Shown: piece by piece, positions 9,202 to 17,775 of the stretch
Layout: each line of letters begins with the position of its first letter
How positions within the stretch are numbered: the first letter of the stretch is position 1
Source: Caballeronia sp. INDeC2
GTDB lineage: Bacteria; Pseudomonadota; Gammaproteobacteria; Burkholderiales; Burkholderiaceae
Assembly (NCBI RefSeq): GCF_023631325.1
Contig: NZ_JALQDG010000016.1
Location: 1-32,477, forward strand
DNA length: 32,477 nt
Reading direction: 5' to 3'
Program-made: the position numbers and the translations under genes
Notes under the pieces: model-generated
What the model saw: the letters and a program-made list of their open reading frames with translations, nothing else
The model's database searches: none
What the model was told of the DNA's origin: nothing

Positions 9202-10020
9202 ATGACGGAAACCAATCTGATTTCCCTGCGCGGCCTCGAACTGATCATCACGTATCGGGGCGCTAGCCAGGAGCGGCGAGATAACTTGCGCGGCGTGCTG
9301 CGTCACTTGGACCGTACCTATTCGGACTATCAGCTCTGGCTGATCGAGGCGGATGCCGCGCCCACGTTCAGCTGGTCGGAACTCGGCGACCCGAAGATCA
9401 GGCACTTGTTCATACACGACACCGGCCCTTTCCCGAAGGCGCGACTAGTCAATCTCGGGGCGCTCATGGCAAAGAGCGAGATTATCTGCATGCACGATGC
9501 GGATATGATCGCGAACCCGTTTTACATGAAAGGCGCGTTGGACGCGCTGATGGACCAAAATAGCAGCGATGCGCTTTGTCCTTTCACTCGCGTATTGAAT
9601 GTTTCCGGCAATCGGCGCCTATCATTCATCGAATCGGGTGATTTCAACGAATTCGCCCCGTTTCTCGAATGCGATTTGCCGGATGAAATAAATCTGCTCT
9701 ACGCCAATACGCCGGGCGCAATCAATCTCTTCAAACGAGCGGATTTCATTCGCGTCGGCGGGCTGGATCCGAGCTTCATCGGCTGGGGAGGAGAAGACGA
9801 CGACCTGTTCAGCCGCGCCGCGCGACTCGGCGTTCGGTGGCATGCACTCTCTGATAGCCAGGCGGCGCTGTTCCACCTCAATCACGACTCTGCCTCGCGC
9901 GTCGAGATCAGCGAAGAGCAACTGAGCGCCAAGAACCGGGAAATGGCGTATCGCACCGCCGAGATTCCCATCGAGGAGCTGGAAGCGCGCGCGGCCGAGC
10001 TGGCCAAGTATTTCGGCTGA
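9202..10020 (+). CDS. Glycosyltransferase, family-2-like with galactosyltransferase C-terminal motif
   Basis: A 272-residue soluble GT-A-fold enzyme. The N-terminal nucleotide-sugar region starts LELIITYRGASQERRDNL and carries the metal-binding D-x-D in MHDADMI (D99, D101). The C-terminal region has GWGGEDDDL (194-202), the motif of Glyco_transf_7C / chondroitin-polymerase-like enzymes, where the acidic residues serve acceptor binding and catalysis. It would transfer a sugar from a UDP-donor to a polysaccharide or glycoconjugate; donor and acceptor cannot be told. No signal peptide or membrane helix. It stands alone, with no other polysaccharide gene nearby, behind an AT-rich leader. Its codon use (aat, gcg/att mixtures) is less GC-rich than its neighbours, pointing to acquisition by transfer. 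Confidence 0.82.
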   Translation: MTETNLISLRGLELIITYRGASQERRDNLRGVLRHLDRTYSDYQLWLIEADAAPTFSWSELGDPKIRHLFIHDTGPFPKARLVNLGALMAKSEIICMHDADMIANPFYMKGALDALMDQNSSDALCPFTRVLNVSGNRRLSFIESGDFNEFAPFLECDLPDEINLLYANTPGAINLFKRADFIRVGGLDPSFIGWGGEDDDLFSRAARLGVRWHALSDSQAALFHLNHDSASRVEISEEQLSAKNREMAYRTAEIPIEELEARAAELAKYFG

Positions 10021-10151
10021 GCGCACGCCGCGGCTTTCTGTCACACGGAATCTCGCGGCGGGCCTTGACCGCCCGCTGCGTGGGCGTCGGCGGCATTGGC
10101 CACTACTCGCGCCCCAAATGCCGCCTATAAATGAAGAAATACGCAAAAGGC

Positions 10152-10157
10152 TATAAT
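10152..10157 (+). promoter_or_regulatory. Candidate -10 element upstream of hemA
   Basis: A perfect TATAAT lies 53 bases before the hemA ATG, in a locally AT-rich patch (10122-10162). No good -35 hexamer sits 16-18 bases upstream, so the promoter would need an activator or is weak. This is the only sigma-70-like element seen between the glycosyltransferase and hemA. Confidence 0.35.
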
Positions 10158-10210
10158 ATTGGGCTATCTGAAAGGCCATCGGCTTAGGCCCAAAGCATTA
10201 GCTCAAAACA

Positions 10211-11506
10211 ATGCAGCTCCTCACGATCGGAATCAACCACCACACTGCGCCTGTCGCCCTGCGCGAACGCGTGGCGTTTCCGCTCGAACAGGTCAAGCCC
10301 GCGCTGGGTGCGCTGAAGGAGATCTGGCTGGGACCGCTCGCGAAGGCATCGCCGGAAGCGGCCATCCTGTCGACCTGCAACCGCACCGAACTCTACTGCG
10401 CCACCGACAACGCCGCCGCCCGCGAAGCCGCAATCCAGTGGCTCTCGAAATACCACAGCATCCCCGTTCCCGAACTCGCGCCGCACGTCTATGCGCTGCC
10501 GCAGTCGGAAGCCGTGCGTCACGCGTTTCGCGTCGCATCCGGCCTCGATTCGATGGTGCTCGGCGAGACGCAAATCGTCGGACAAATGAAGGATGCCGTG
10601 CGCACGGCGTCCGAAGCCGGCGCGCTCGGCACATATCTCAACCAGTTGTTCCAGCGCACCTTTGCCGTCGCAAAGGAAGTGCGCACGACGACAGAAATTG
10701 GCGCGCAGTCGGTGTCGATGGCCGCCGCCGCCGTGCGGCTCGCGCAGCGCATCTTCGAAAACATTTCGAGCCAGCGCGTGCTGTTCATCGGCGCGGGCGA
10801 AATGATCGAACTCTGCGCGACGCACTTCGCCGCGCAGAATCCGCGTGAACTGGTGGTCGCGAACCGGACGGCGGAGCGCGGCGAAAAGCTCGCCGGGCGT
10901 TTCAACGGCCGCGCGATTCCGCTCTCCGAACTGCCCGCGCGCATGCACGAATTCGACATCATCGTGTCGTGCACGGCGTCGACGCTGCCGATCATCGGTC
11001 TCGGCGCGGTGGAGCGTGCGGTGCGCGCGCGCCGCCATCGGCCGATCTTCATGGTCGATCTCGCCGTGCCGCGCGATATCGAGCCCGAAGTCGGCAATCT
11101 CCAGGACGTGTTCCTCTATACCGTCGACGATCTCGGCGCGATCGTGCGCGAAGGCAACGCGTCGCGTCAGGCGGCGGTCGCGCAGGCCGAGGCGATCATC
11201 GAGACGCGCGTCGCGAATTTCATGCAGTGGCTCGATGCGCGCAGCATCGTGCCGGTCATCCGTCACATGCACACGCAGGCGGACACGCTGCGCCGCGCCG
11301 AAGTCGAGCGCGCGCGCAAGATGCTCGCGCGCGGCGACGATCCCGCCGCCGTGCTCGAAGCGCTGTCGCAATCGCTCACGAACAAGCTGATTCACGGCCC
11401 GACGCACGCGCTCAACCGCGCGAGCCGTGAGGAGCGCGACCAGCTCATCGACCTGATGAGCGGCTTCTACCGCCACGGATCGTCGTCCGATTCGTCGGAA
11501 CGTTAG
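10211..11506 (+). CDS. hemA: Glutamyl-tRNA reductase
   Basis: Reduces glutamyl-tRNA(Glu) with NADPH to glutamate-1-semialdehyde, the first committed step of the C5 route to heme and other tetrapyrroles. The 431-residue protein is the usual length for beta-proteobacteria. The catalytic domain begins [19 protein letters not shown] and has the active-site cysteine C56 in STCNRTELY. Conserved [12 protein letters not shown] follows near residue 115. An NADPH-binding domain ([18 protein letters not shown]) occupies the middle, with [16 protein letters not shown] after it, and the C-terminal helical dimerisation domain closes the protein. Start is ATG 10211. It heads a rightward block with prfA and prmC, as in many proteobacteria. 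Confidence 0.97.
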   Translation: MQLLTIGINHHTAPVALRERVAFPLEQVKPALGALKEIWLGPLAKASPEAAILSTCNRTELYCATDNAAAREAAIQWLSKYHSIPVPELAPHVYALPQSEAVRHAFRVASGLDSMVLGETQIVGQMKDAVRTASEAGALGTYLNQLFQRTFAVAKEVRTTTEIGAQSVSMAAAAVRLAQRIFENISSQRVLFIGAGEMIELCATHFAAQNPRELVVANRTAERGEKLAGRFNGRAIPLSELPARMHEFDIIVSCTASTLPIIGLGAVERAVRARRHRPIFMVDLAVPRDIEPEVGNLQDVFLYTVDDLGAIVREGNASRQAAVAQAEAIIETRVANFMQWLDARSIVPVIRHMHTQADTLRRAEVERARKMLARGDDPAAVLEALSQSLTNKLIHGPTHALNRASREERDQLIDLMSGFYRHGSSSDSSER

Positions 11507-11602
11507 CGGCCTTCTCTTTGCTATTCTCAAATGCTCCGCGCGCCGCGCGCGGCGCTCCCTGATCGCATTATTTCCTGGCGCTGCCCGCGCCGATTCCGCC
11601 CG

Positions 11603-12685
11603 ATGAAAACGAGCATGCAAAGCAAGCTCGACCAGCTTGCAAGACGGCAGGTCGATCTCAACGAACTGTTGAGCCGCGAGGACGTGACAGCCGATATGGA
11701 CCAGTATCGGAAGCTCACGCGCGAGCACGCGGAAATCAGCCCGATCGTCGATCAATACGCGCTCTGGCGTCAGGCGTTGACCGACGAAGCGACCGCGCAG
11801 GAGCTGCTCTCCGATCCGTCGATGCGCGATTTCGCCGAAGAGGAAATCGGCGAGGCGCGCGAGCGCATGACGAAGATCGAAAGCGACTTGCAGATGATGC
11901 TCTTGCCGAAAGATCCGAACGACGACCGCAACATCTTCATCGAAATCCGCGCGGGCACGGGCGGCGACGAATCCGCGCTGTTCGCGGGCGATTTGCTGCG
12001 CATGTACCTTCGTTACGCCGAACGCAACCGCTGGACCGTCGAGACGATGTCGGAGAGCGTGTCGGATCTCGGCGGCTACAAGGAAGTGATCGTGCGCATC
12101 GCGGGGCAAGGCGCGTATTCGCGGCTCAAGTTCGAATCGGGCGGGCATCGCGTGCAGCGCGTCCCGGCGACGGAAACGCAAGGGCGCATCCACACGTCCG
12201 CGTGCACGGTCGCGGTGATGCCGGAAGCCGATGAAATCAGCGAAGTCGTCATCAATCCCGCAGATTTGCGCATCGATACGTTCCGCGCGTCGGGTGCGGG
12301 CGGGCAGCACATCAACAAGACGGATTCCGCCGTGCGCGTCACGCACTTGCCGACGGGAATCGTCGTCGAATGTCAGGACGACCGCTCGCAGCACAAGAAC
12401 AAGGATCGCGCGCTGAAAGTGCTCGCCGCGCGCATCAAGGACAAGCAGTATCACGAGCAGCACGCGAAGGAAGCGGCGACGCGCAAGAGTCTGATCGGAT
12501 CGGGCGACCGCTCGGAGCGCATCCGCACGTACAACTTCCCGCAAGGGCGCATGACGGATCACCGCATCAATCTGACGCTCTACAAGCTCGAATACATCAT
12601 GGACGGCGATCTCGACGAAATGATCGCCTCGCTCGTGTCCGAGCATCAGGCCGAACAGCTTGCGGCGCTCGGGGAAGCCGATTGA
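11603..12685 (+). CDS. prfA: Peptide chain release factor 1
   Basis: Recognises UAA and UAG in the ribosomal A site and triggers peptide release. ATG 11603 gives [16 protein letters not shown] and 360 residues, the standard RF1 length; the frame is open 24 codons further upstream without conservation. The codon-reading PxT motif is visible as PAT in [11 protein letters not shown], and the catalytic GGQ is at 233-235 ([15 protein letters not shown]), with Q235 at the same position as in E. coli. The gene lies 96 bases after hemA and its stop codon overlaps the TTG start of prmC, whose product methylates this glutamine. Confidence 0.98.
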   Translation: MKTSMQSKLDQLARRQVDLNELLSREDVTADMDQYRKLTREHAEISPIVDQYALWRQALTDEATAQELLSDPSMRDFAEEEIGEARERMTKIESDLQMMLLPKDPNDDRNIFIEIRAGTGGDESALFAGDLLRMYLRYAERNRWTVETMSESVSDLGGYKEVIVRIAGQGAYSRLKFESGGHRVQRVPATETQGRIHTSACTVAVMPEADEISEVVINPADLRIDTFRASGAGGQHINKTDSAVRVTHLPTGIVVECQDDRSQHKNKDRALKVLAARIKDKQYHEQHAKEAATRKSLIGSGDRSERIRTYNFPQGRMTDHRINLTLYKLEYIMDGDLDEMIASLVSEHQAEQLAALGEAD

Positions 12686-13518
12686 GCACGGCCGCCGAGT
12701 TGCTGCGCGCTGCCGGGTTGCCGCAGCTCGAAGCGCGCATTCTGCTGATGCATGTGCTCGGCTGGCGGCGCACGGAGCTGATCACGCGCGATCGTGAATC
12801 GCTCGATCCGGATGCGGTCGCGCGCTTCGAAGCGCTTGCGGCGAGACGTCTGAACGGCGAGCCCATCGCTCAATTGACCGGCAAGCGCGAGTTTTTCGGG
12901 CTCGAATTCGACGTGACGCCGGACGTGCTGATCCCTCGACCGGAAACCGAACTGCTCGTGGAACTCGCGCTCGAATCTATCGCCGATGCGCCTAATCCGC
13001 GCGTGCTCGATCTCGGCACGGGCACCGGCGCGATCGCGATTTCGATTGCCCATGCCCGGCCCGATGCGCGCGTGTGGGCCGTCGACCGGTCGAGCGCCGC
13101 GCTTGATGTCGCGCGAGGCAACGCGCGTGCGCTGCTCGATGCAACGCGCGCGGGCGGCCCGGTCACGTTCGTCGAAAGCGACTGGACCGCGAACGTCGAT
13201 CCATCGCTGATCTTCGAGACGATCGTGAGCAATCCGCCGTATATCGCGAGCGACGATCCGCATCTCGCGCAAGGCGACTTGCGCTTCGAGCCGCGCGCCG
13301 CGCTCACCGACGAAGCCGACGGCTTGTCCGCGATTCGCACGATCATCGGCACAGCACCGTTTCTGCTCACTAACAACGGCGCGCTGTGGATCGAGCACGG
13401 CTACGATCAGGCGCAATCCGTGCGCGATCTGCTCAAGGCACGCGGCTTCACCGATGTCCGCTCGATGCGCGATCTCGCTGGCATCGAGCGCTGCTCCGGC
13501 GGCCTTTTCACGGCCTGA
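12682..13518 (+). CDS. prmC: Release factor glutamine methyltransferase
   Basis: N5-methylates the GGQ glutamine of release factors 1 and 2 using S-adenosylmethionine. The 278-residue protein has the small helical N-terminal domain ([21 protein letters not shown]), the linker with [29 protein letters not shown], the SAM-binding loop [11 protein letters not shown], and the catalytic NPPY at 184-187 ([10 protein letters not shown]). The start is TTG at 12682-12684, inside a TTGA overlap with the prfA stop and preceded by GGGGAAG, so translation is probably coupled to prfA. An upstream extension of the frame lies inside prfA and carries no conserved sequence. Confidence 0.95.
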   Translation: MSTAAELLRAAGLPQLEARILLMHVLGWRRTELITRDRESLDPDAVARFEALAARRLNGEPIAQLTGKREFFGLEFDVTPDVLIPRPETELLVELALESIADAPNPRVLDLGTGTGAIAISIAHARPDARVWAVDRSSAALDVARGNARALLDATRAGGPVTFVESDWTANVDPSLIFETIVSNPPYIASDDPHLAQGDLRFEPRAALTDEADGLSAIRTIIGTAPFLLTNNGALWIEHGYDQAQSVRDLLKARGFTDVRSMRDLAGIERCSGGLFTA

Positions 13519-13602
13519 GCGTCCGGGCGTCGTCAGCCCGCGAAAGCGAAATCCGCTATCATTTCAACCATCAATCCCACCGACTTCACGCGCAGGAACG
13601 CC

Positions 13603-13914
13603 ATGGACACGCAAGAACGCATCAAGCAGATCGTCGATCAAAACCCGGTCGTCCTTTTCATGAAAGGCACGGCGCAATTCCCGATGTGCGGTTTCTCGGG
13701 CCGCGCGATCCAGGTGCTGAAGGCATGTGGCGTCGATCAGATCAAGACCGTGAACGTCCTCGAGGACGATGAGATCCGCCAGGGCATCAAGGAATTCTCC
13801 AACTGGCCGACTATTCCGCAGCTTTACGTGAACGGCGAGTTCATCGGCGGATCGGACATCATGATGGAGATGTATCAATCGGGCGAACTGCAACAGCTCT
13901 TCGCCGCCGCTTGA
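13603..13914 (+). CDS. grxD: Monothiol glutaredoxin, Grx4 type
   Basis: A 103-residue monothiol glutaredoxin that binds and transfers [2Fe-2S] clusters with glutathione. The active site CGFS is at 29-32 ([19 protein letters not shown]). The glutathione-binding features [19 protein letters not shown] are complete, with the cis-proline in TIPQLY. Length is typical of single-domain Grx4. ATG at 13603. Its stop overlaps the proposed TTG start of ubiX by four bases, which suggests translational coupling. It continues the rightward hemA-prfA-prmC block 84 bases after prmC. Confidence 0.96.
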   Translation: MDTQERIKQIVDQNPVVLFMKGTAQFPMCGFSGRAIQVLKACGVDQIKTVNVLEDDEIRQGIKEFSNWPTIPQLYVNGEFIGGSDIMMEMYQSGELQQLFAAA

Positions 13915-14528
13915 GTTTTCCGCAAGTGAGCGCGCCCGCTGCCGCAAAACGACGAGTCATCGTCGGAATTACCGGCGCAACGGGCGCGATCTACGGCGTA
14001 CGTTTGCTAGAGACGCTGCGCCGGCTTTCCGGTGTCGAGACGCATTTGCTCGTTTCCAGCGCCGGATGGCTCAATATTCAGCACGAACTCGATCTCGACA
14101 AGGGCACCGTTCACGCGCTCGCCGACGTCGTTCATAGCGTACGCGATATCGGCGCGACCATCGCTTCGGGTTCCTTCGCGACCGACGGCATGGTCGTCGC
14201 GCCATGCTCGATGCGCACGCTTGCAAGCATCGCGCACGGTCTCTCCGACAATCTCATCACCCGCGCCGCCGATGTGGTGCTAAAAGAGCGCCGCCGCCTC
14301 GTGCTCCTCGTGCGCGAGACGCCGCTCAATCTCGCGCACCTGCGCAATATGACGGCCGTCACGGAGATGGGCGGCGTGATCTTTCCGCCATTGCCCGCGT
14401 TCTATCAAAAGCCCGCGACCATCGACGACATGGTGAATCACACGGTCGCGCGCGTCATCGATCAGTTCGGCTTTGGGCAGCCCGTCGCGCCCGCATGGCG
14501 AGGGCTGCGCGGCGAAGCAGCGGATTAA
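13911..14528 (+). CDS. ubiX: Flavin prenyltransferase UbiX
   Basis: Makes the prenylated FMN cofactor used by the UbiD decarboxylase in ubiquinone synthesis, joining dimethylallyl phosphate to FMN. The protein is about 205 residues and begins its flavodoxin-like fold at [23 protein letters not shown]. Further conserved segments are [34 protein letters not shown], the arginine-rich [15 protein letters not shown] and [10 protein letters not shown]. The start is uncertain: TTG at 13911 overlaps the grxD stop, while GTG at 13926 would shorten the protein by five residues; neither has a clear ribosome binding site. The ubiD partner is not in the window. Confidence 0.93.
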   Translation: MSFPQVSAPAAAKRRVIVGITGATGAIYGVRLLETLRRLSGVETHLLVSSAGWLNIQHELDLDKGTVHALADVVHSVRDIGATIASGSFATDGMVVAPCSMRTLASIAHGLSDNLITRAADVVLKERRRLVLLVRETPLNLAHLRNMTAVTEMGGVIFPPLPAFYQKPATIDDMVNHTVARVIDQFGFGQPVAPAWRGLRGEAAD

Positions 14529-14622
14529 CAACGACGGCGACACAATGCGTTGCCGTTCGCGCCGTTTATCAACACGGCTCGCGGCACTACATTGACGGCA
14601 GATCCCTAAGGAATTCGCCGCC

Positions 14623-15408
14623 ATGAGCCAACTGCCCACCGTTTTCATTTCCCACGGCGCACCAACGCTGCCGATCGACCCGTCGATGCCATCCGCCGAA
14701 TTCGCCTCGCTCGGACAAACGCTGCCGCGCCCGCGCGCCATTCTGATGTTGTCGGCCCATTGGGGCACGGCGCAACCGGCGGCGAGCACGGCCGAACGCC
14801 CGGAGACGATCCACGATTTTTATGGCTTCCCGCGCGCGCTCTACGAACTGCGCTATCCGGCGCCGGGTGCGCCCGGCCTCGCGAAGCGTGCCGCCGCGCT
14901 GCTCGGCGAGCACGGCATTCCCGCGGCAACAGCGGATCGCGGGCTCGATCACGGCGCTTGGGTGCCGATGCTTCTGATGTTTCCGGATGCCGACGTCCCG
15001 GTTGCGCAGTTGTCGATTCAGCCGCATCTCGACGCCGCGCATCATTTCCGCATCGGCCGGGCCCTGCGCGATTTGCGCGACGACGGCGTGATGATCGTCG
15101 GTTCCGGACAGATCACGCACAATCTGCGCATGGCCGATTTCCGCGCCCGTCCGGAAGACGCCGATCCGCGCGTGACCGAGTTCACCGATTGGTTCGAAAG
15201 CCGCATGGCCGAGCGCGATATCGACGCCCTGCTCGACTATCGCGCCCGCGCGCCGCACGCCGCGCTGATGCATCCGACCGACGAACATCTGCTGCCCGTG
15301 TTCAGCGCGCTCGGCGCGGCGGCGGATGATTATCGGCTCGGCATTCAGTCACTCGGCACGTTCCAGCGCGCGCTCGCGATGACCAACTACGTGTTCACCG
15401 ACGATTAA
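14623..15408 (+). CDS. ygiD: DODA-type extradiol dioxygenase, YgiD-like
   Basis: A 261-residue class III extradiol ring-cleaving dioxygenase of the type of E. coli YgiD (4,5-DOPA dioxygenase). Candidate metal ligands and conserved histidines appear in the expected order: FISHGAP near residue 11, LSAHWG near 45, GLDHGAWVPM near 107, SGQITHNLR near 165 and HPTDEHLLP near 224. It probably acts on a catechol in the cytoplasm; the physiological substrate in these bacteria is not established. The start ATG at 14623 has AAGGAA about 10 bases upstream. It lies 94 bases after ubiX and is followed by a strong bidirectional terminator. Confidence 0.9.
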   Translation: MSQLPTVFISHGAPTLPIDPSMPSAEFASLGQTLPRPRAILMLSAHWGTAQPAASTAERPETIHDFYGFPRALYELRYPAPGAPGLAKRAAALLGEHGIPAATADRGLDHGAWVPMLLMFPDADVPVAQLSIQPHLDAAHHFRIGRALRDLRDDGVMIVGSGQITHNLRMADFRARPEDADPRVTEFTDWFESRMAERDIDALLDYRARAPHAALMHPTDEHLLPVFSALGAAADDYRLGIQSLGTFQRALAMTNYVFTDD

Positions 15409-15432
15409 CGCCGAAGCCTGCTCCGAAATGAA

Positions 15433-15462
15433 AAAACCCGCCTGATCGCTCGGGCGGGTTTT
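15433..15462. terminator. Bidirectional rho-independent terminator
   Basis: AAAACCCGCC (15433-15442) pairs with GGCGGGTTTT (15453-15462), with A and T tracts on opposite sides. It lies between two convergent genes, the dioxygenase and the APC permease, and should serve both. Confidence 0.88.
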
Positions 15463-15481
15463 GTCGTGAAGCGGAAGGACT

Positions 15482-17074
15482 TTAGGCGCCGACTTCGTGA
15501 AGAATGTCGTCGCGGCTTTCGCGTTCGTCGAGATACTTCGTGCGATAGCCCGTGTGCACGCCCCAGTAATAGAAGATCAGCGCGAGCACGGCGACCGCAG
15601 CCATGTCCCAGCCGTACGGCAGAAGTCCGCTACCGCCGAAATCCTTGCTGCCGATCAGCGACATCACCGCCATCGACGGCAAATAGGCCATGAGCCACCA
15701 CGCCGCCTTCAGATCGCGGCCCCAGCCCGCAAAGCCCGTCCTGCTCTGAAAGTAGAAATAGACGGGAAGCGCGACGACCATCAGCAGAATGATCTCGCCG
15801 GTGAGCGGCCACTTTGCCCAAAACAGCACGAGCGACGCGCACACGAACGCGAACGGCGCGATTACGCCCATCATCGGCAATTTGAGCGGGCGTTCGAGGT
15901 CGGCCGCCGAGCGGCGCAGCGCCATCAGGCTGACCGGGCCGGTGAGATACGAGATCACGGTCGCAACCGAAATCACCGCCGCGAGCGAGCTCCAGCCACG
16001 GAAGAAGAACAGGAAAATGAACGCGACGATAAGGTTGAACCACATCGCGGGGCGCGGCACGCCGTAGAACGGATGCACGACGCCGAAAATCTTCGGCATC
16101 GTGTTATTGCGCTGCATCGCGTAGATCATGCGGGTGGTCGTCGCCATGTAGGTCGTGCCGGTGCCGCTCGGGCTGACGAACGCATCGACATACAGCAGGA
16201 ACGCGAGCCAGTTCAGATTCAGCGCGAGCGCCAGTTCCGCGAACGGCGACGCGAAGTTGAAGTGCGACCAGCCTTTCATCACATCGGTCGGACTCACCGC
16301 GCCGATATACGCGATCTGCAGCAGCACGTAAATCACGAGCGCCAGCAGGATCGAGCCGATCACCGCGAACGGCACGCTGCGCGCGGGATGGCGTGCTTCC
16401 CCGGCGAGATTCACCGGGCTCTGAAAACCGTTGAAGCTGAACACGATGCCGCTCGTCGCCACCGCCGTCAGCACGGCGGGCCAGCCGTACGGCGCGAAGC
16501 TCGACGCGGTGCCGAAGTTCTCCGAATGGAACCCGGTGAAAACGAGGCCCGCGATAGTGGCGCCTGGAATCAGGAACTTGAAGATCGTGATCGCGGAGTT
16601 CGCGCGCGCGAACACTTTGACGCCCCAGTAGTTCAGCATGAAGTAGACGATCACGAGCAGCGCCGACAGCCCGAGGCCCATCGGCGTAAGCGACTCGTTG
16701 ACGAAGAGCGCATGCGCCCAGTCGTACGGCCAGGTGCTCATGTATTGGATCGACGCTTCGGCTTCGATCGGGATCACCGAGACGATCGCGATCCAGTTCG
16801 CCCACGCGCTGATGAAGCCGACGAGCGCGCCGTGCGAATAGCGCGCGTAGCGCACCATGCCGCCCGACTCGGGGAACATCGCGCCGAGTTCCGCGTAGGT
16901 CAGCGCAATCGCCAGAATGACGACCGCGCCGATCACCCACGCGACGATCGCAGCCGGTCCGGCGATCTTGGCGGCTTTCCAGGCGCCGAACAGCCAGCCC
17001 GAACCGATAATGGACCCGAGGCCGGTCAGCAAAAGCGCCATCGGGCCGATATTTCTTTGTATCGAACTCTTCAA
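15482..17074 (-). CDS. APC-superfamily amino acid permease
   Basis: A 530-residue inner-membrane carrier with about 12-14 hydrophobic helices. The first helix carries the APC substrate-binding signature MALLLTGLGSIIGSGWLFG. The family-typical YAELGAMFPESGGMVRYARYSHG follows in helices 2-3, and GFQSPVNLAGEARHPARSVPFAV in the middle. The closest recognisable type is the aspartate:proton symporter/AGT-like group, but the substrate is not certain. The start is TTG at 17072-17074, preceded on its strand by GGAG seven bases away; no ATG fits. It is alone on the minus strand and shares a 419-base divergent region with the cold-shock gene. Confidence 0.85.
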   Translation of the reverse strand: MKSSIQRNIGPMALLLTGLGSIIGSGWLFGAWKAAKIAGPAAIVAWVIGAVVILAIALTYAELGAMFPESGGMVRYARYSHGALVGFISAWANWIAIVSVIPIEAEASIQYMSTWPYDWAHALFVNESLTPMGLGLSALLVIVYFMLNYWGVKVFARANSAITIFKFLIPGATIAGLVFTGFHSENFGTASSFAPYGWPAVLTAVATSGIVFSFNGFQSPVNLAGEARHPARSVPFAVIGSILLALVIYVLLQIAYIGAVSPTDVMKGWSHFNFASPFAELALALNLNWLAFLLYVDAFVSPSGTGTTYMATTTRMIYAMQRNNTMPKIFGVVHPFYGVPRPAMWFNLIVAFIFLFFFRGWSSLAAVISVATVISYLTGPVSLMALRRSAADLERPLKLPMMGVIAPFAFVCASLVLFWAKWPLTGEIILLMVVALPVYFYFQSRTGFAGWGRDLKAAWWLMAYLPSMAVMSLIGSKDFGGSGLLPYGWDMAAVAVLALIFYYWGVHTGYRTKYLDERESRDDILHEVGA

Positions 17075-17493
17075 CTCTCTCTCCAGTGTCTCGCGGCGCG
17101 CGCGCAGCGCCCCACGCGTTCTTTCTCGCGTTCCGGCGGTGTCGGTGCAACCCTTTAGAAGGCGCGTAGTTTAACGGTTGCACCTTTCGAATGCAGTGCA
17201 TGCCGGAAAGAAATTGCCCCGAAGCGGTGTATTTGAAGGATGTTCCGGCCCGAAATTGCAGGTTCCGTAATTTTTGCTTGCTTGTCTCAGAAAAGTCCCT
17301 TCAGAGTTGTCGGATATTAATTGACCGCGAATTCGTTTCGCCGTATAAACCTTCTTGCAGGATTTCAAGTGGCGAGTGAATTGGTTCTTTCGAGTTCGCC
17401 ATCACGGTACTCCGGTTGGTCCCATTGCCCCTTCCTTGATTTTCCGCACCCTTGGGCTTCGGCCTTATTCATCAATTTTTTGGAATACGTAAC
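17075..17493. other. 419-base divergent region with the cold-shock promoter and leader
   Basis: No protein gene is supported. The half next to the permease is GC-rich and shows no clear promoter. The half next to the cold-shock gene is AT-rich and holds a good sigma-70 promoter at 17321-17349, listed separately. The untranslated leader from about 17356 to 17493 is roughly 138 bases, in the range seen for cspA-type mRNAs whose structure changes with temperature. Confidence 0.6.
17321..17349 (+). promoter_or_regulatory. Sigma-70 promoter of the cold-shock gene
   Basis: TTGACC at 17321-17326 and TATAAA at 17344-17349 are separated by exactly 17 bases. Each differs from consensus at one position. 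Transcription should start near 17356, giving a leader of about 138 bases. Confidence 0.7.
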
Positions 17494-17697
17494 ATGGAAA
17501 CCGGTACCGTCAAGTGGTTCAATGACGCAAAGGGCTTTGGCTTCATCACTCCGGATGGCGGCGGCGAAGATCTGTTCGCGCACTTCTCGGAAATCCGCAT
17601 CGAAGGCTTCAAGACGCTTCAGGAAAACCAAAAGGTTTCCTACGAAGTGAAGACTGGCCCGAAGGGCAAGCAAGCAGCGAACATCAAGCCGGTCTAA
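17494..17697 (+). CDS. Cold-shock domain protein (CspA family)
   Basis: A 67-residue single cold-shock domain that binds single-stranded RNA and DNA and melts mRNA structure. ATG 17494 gives [21 protein letters not shown]1 is KGFGFI (13-18), and RNP2 is DLFAHF (26-31), where many family members have VFVHF. An in-frame start 14 codons earlier adds no conserved sequence. Several paralogues are usual in these bacteria, so the exact Csp name is not assigned. A well-spaced sigma-70 promoter and a leader of about 138 bases precede it, and a terminator follows 30 bases after the stop, so it forms its own transcript. Confidence 0.95.
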   Translation: METGTVKWFNDAKGFGFITPDGGGEDLFAHFSEIRIEGFKTLQENQKVSYEVKTGPKGKQAANIKPV

Positions 17698-17726
17698 GTA
17701 GTCAGTACCGCTAGAATTCGTATGAG

Positions 17727-17750
17727 AACCCCGCCTCGGCGGGGTTTTCT
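17727..17750 (+). terminator. Rho-independent terminator after the cold-shock gene
   Basis: AACCCCGCC (17727-17735) and GGCGGGGTT (17738-17746) form a GC-rich stem with a CTCG tetraloop, followed by a T-rich tail to 17755. It can also stop leftward transcription poorly, because the A-tract on the other side is short. Confidence 0.85.
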
Positions 17751-17775
17751 TTTTTGGCTTCGGCCGCGTGTGAAC

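Noticed and set aside
10184..12646. Minus-strand open frame of 820 codons across hemA and prfA
   Set aside because: It is antisense to two clear housekeeping genes and is rich in Arg/His/Asp, as high-GC shadows are. No domain is visible.
15497..17158. Plus-strand open frame of 553 codons opposite the permease
   Set aside because: Composition is dominated by Arg, His and Glu with no recognisable fold; the opposite strand encodes a full APC carrier with clear membrane helices.
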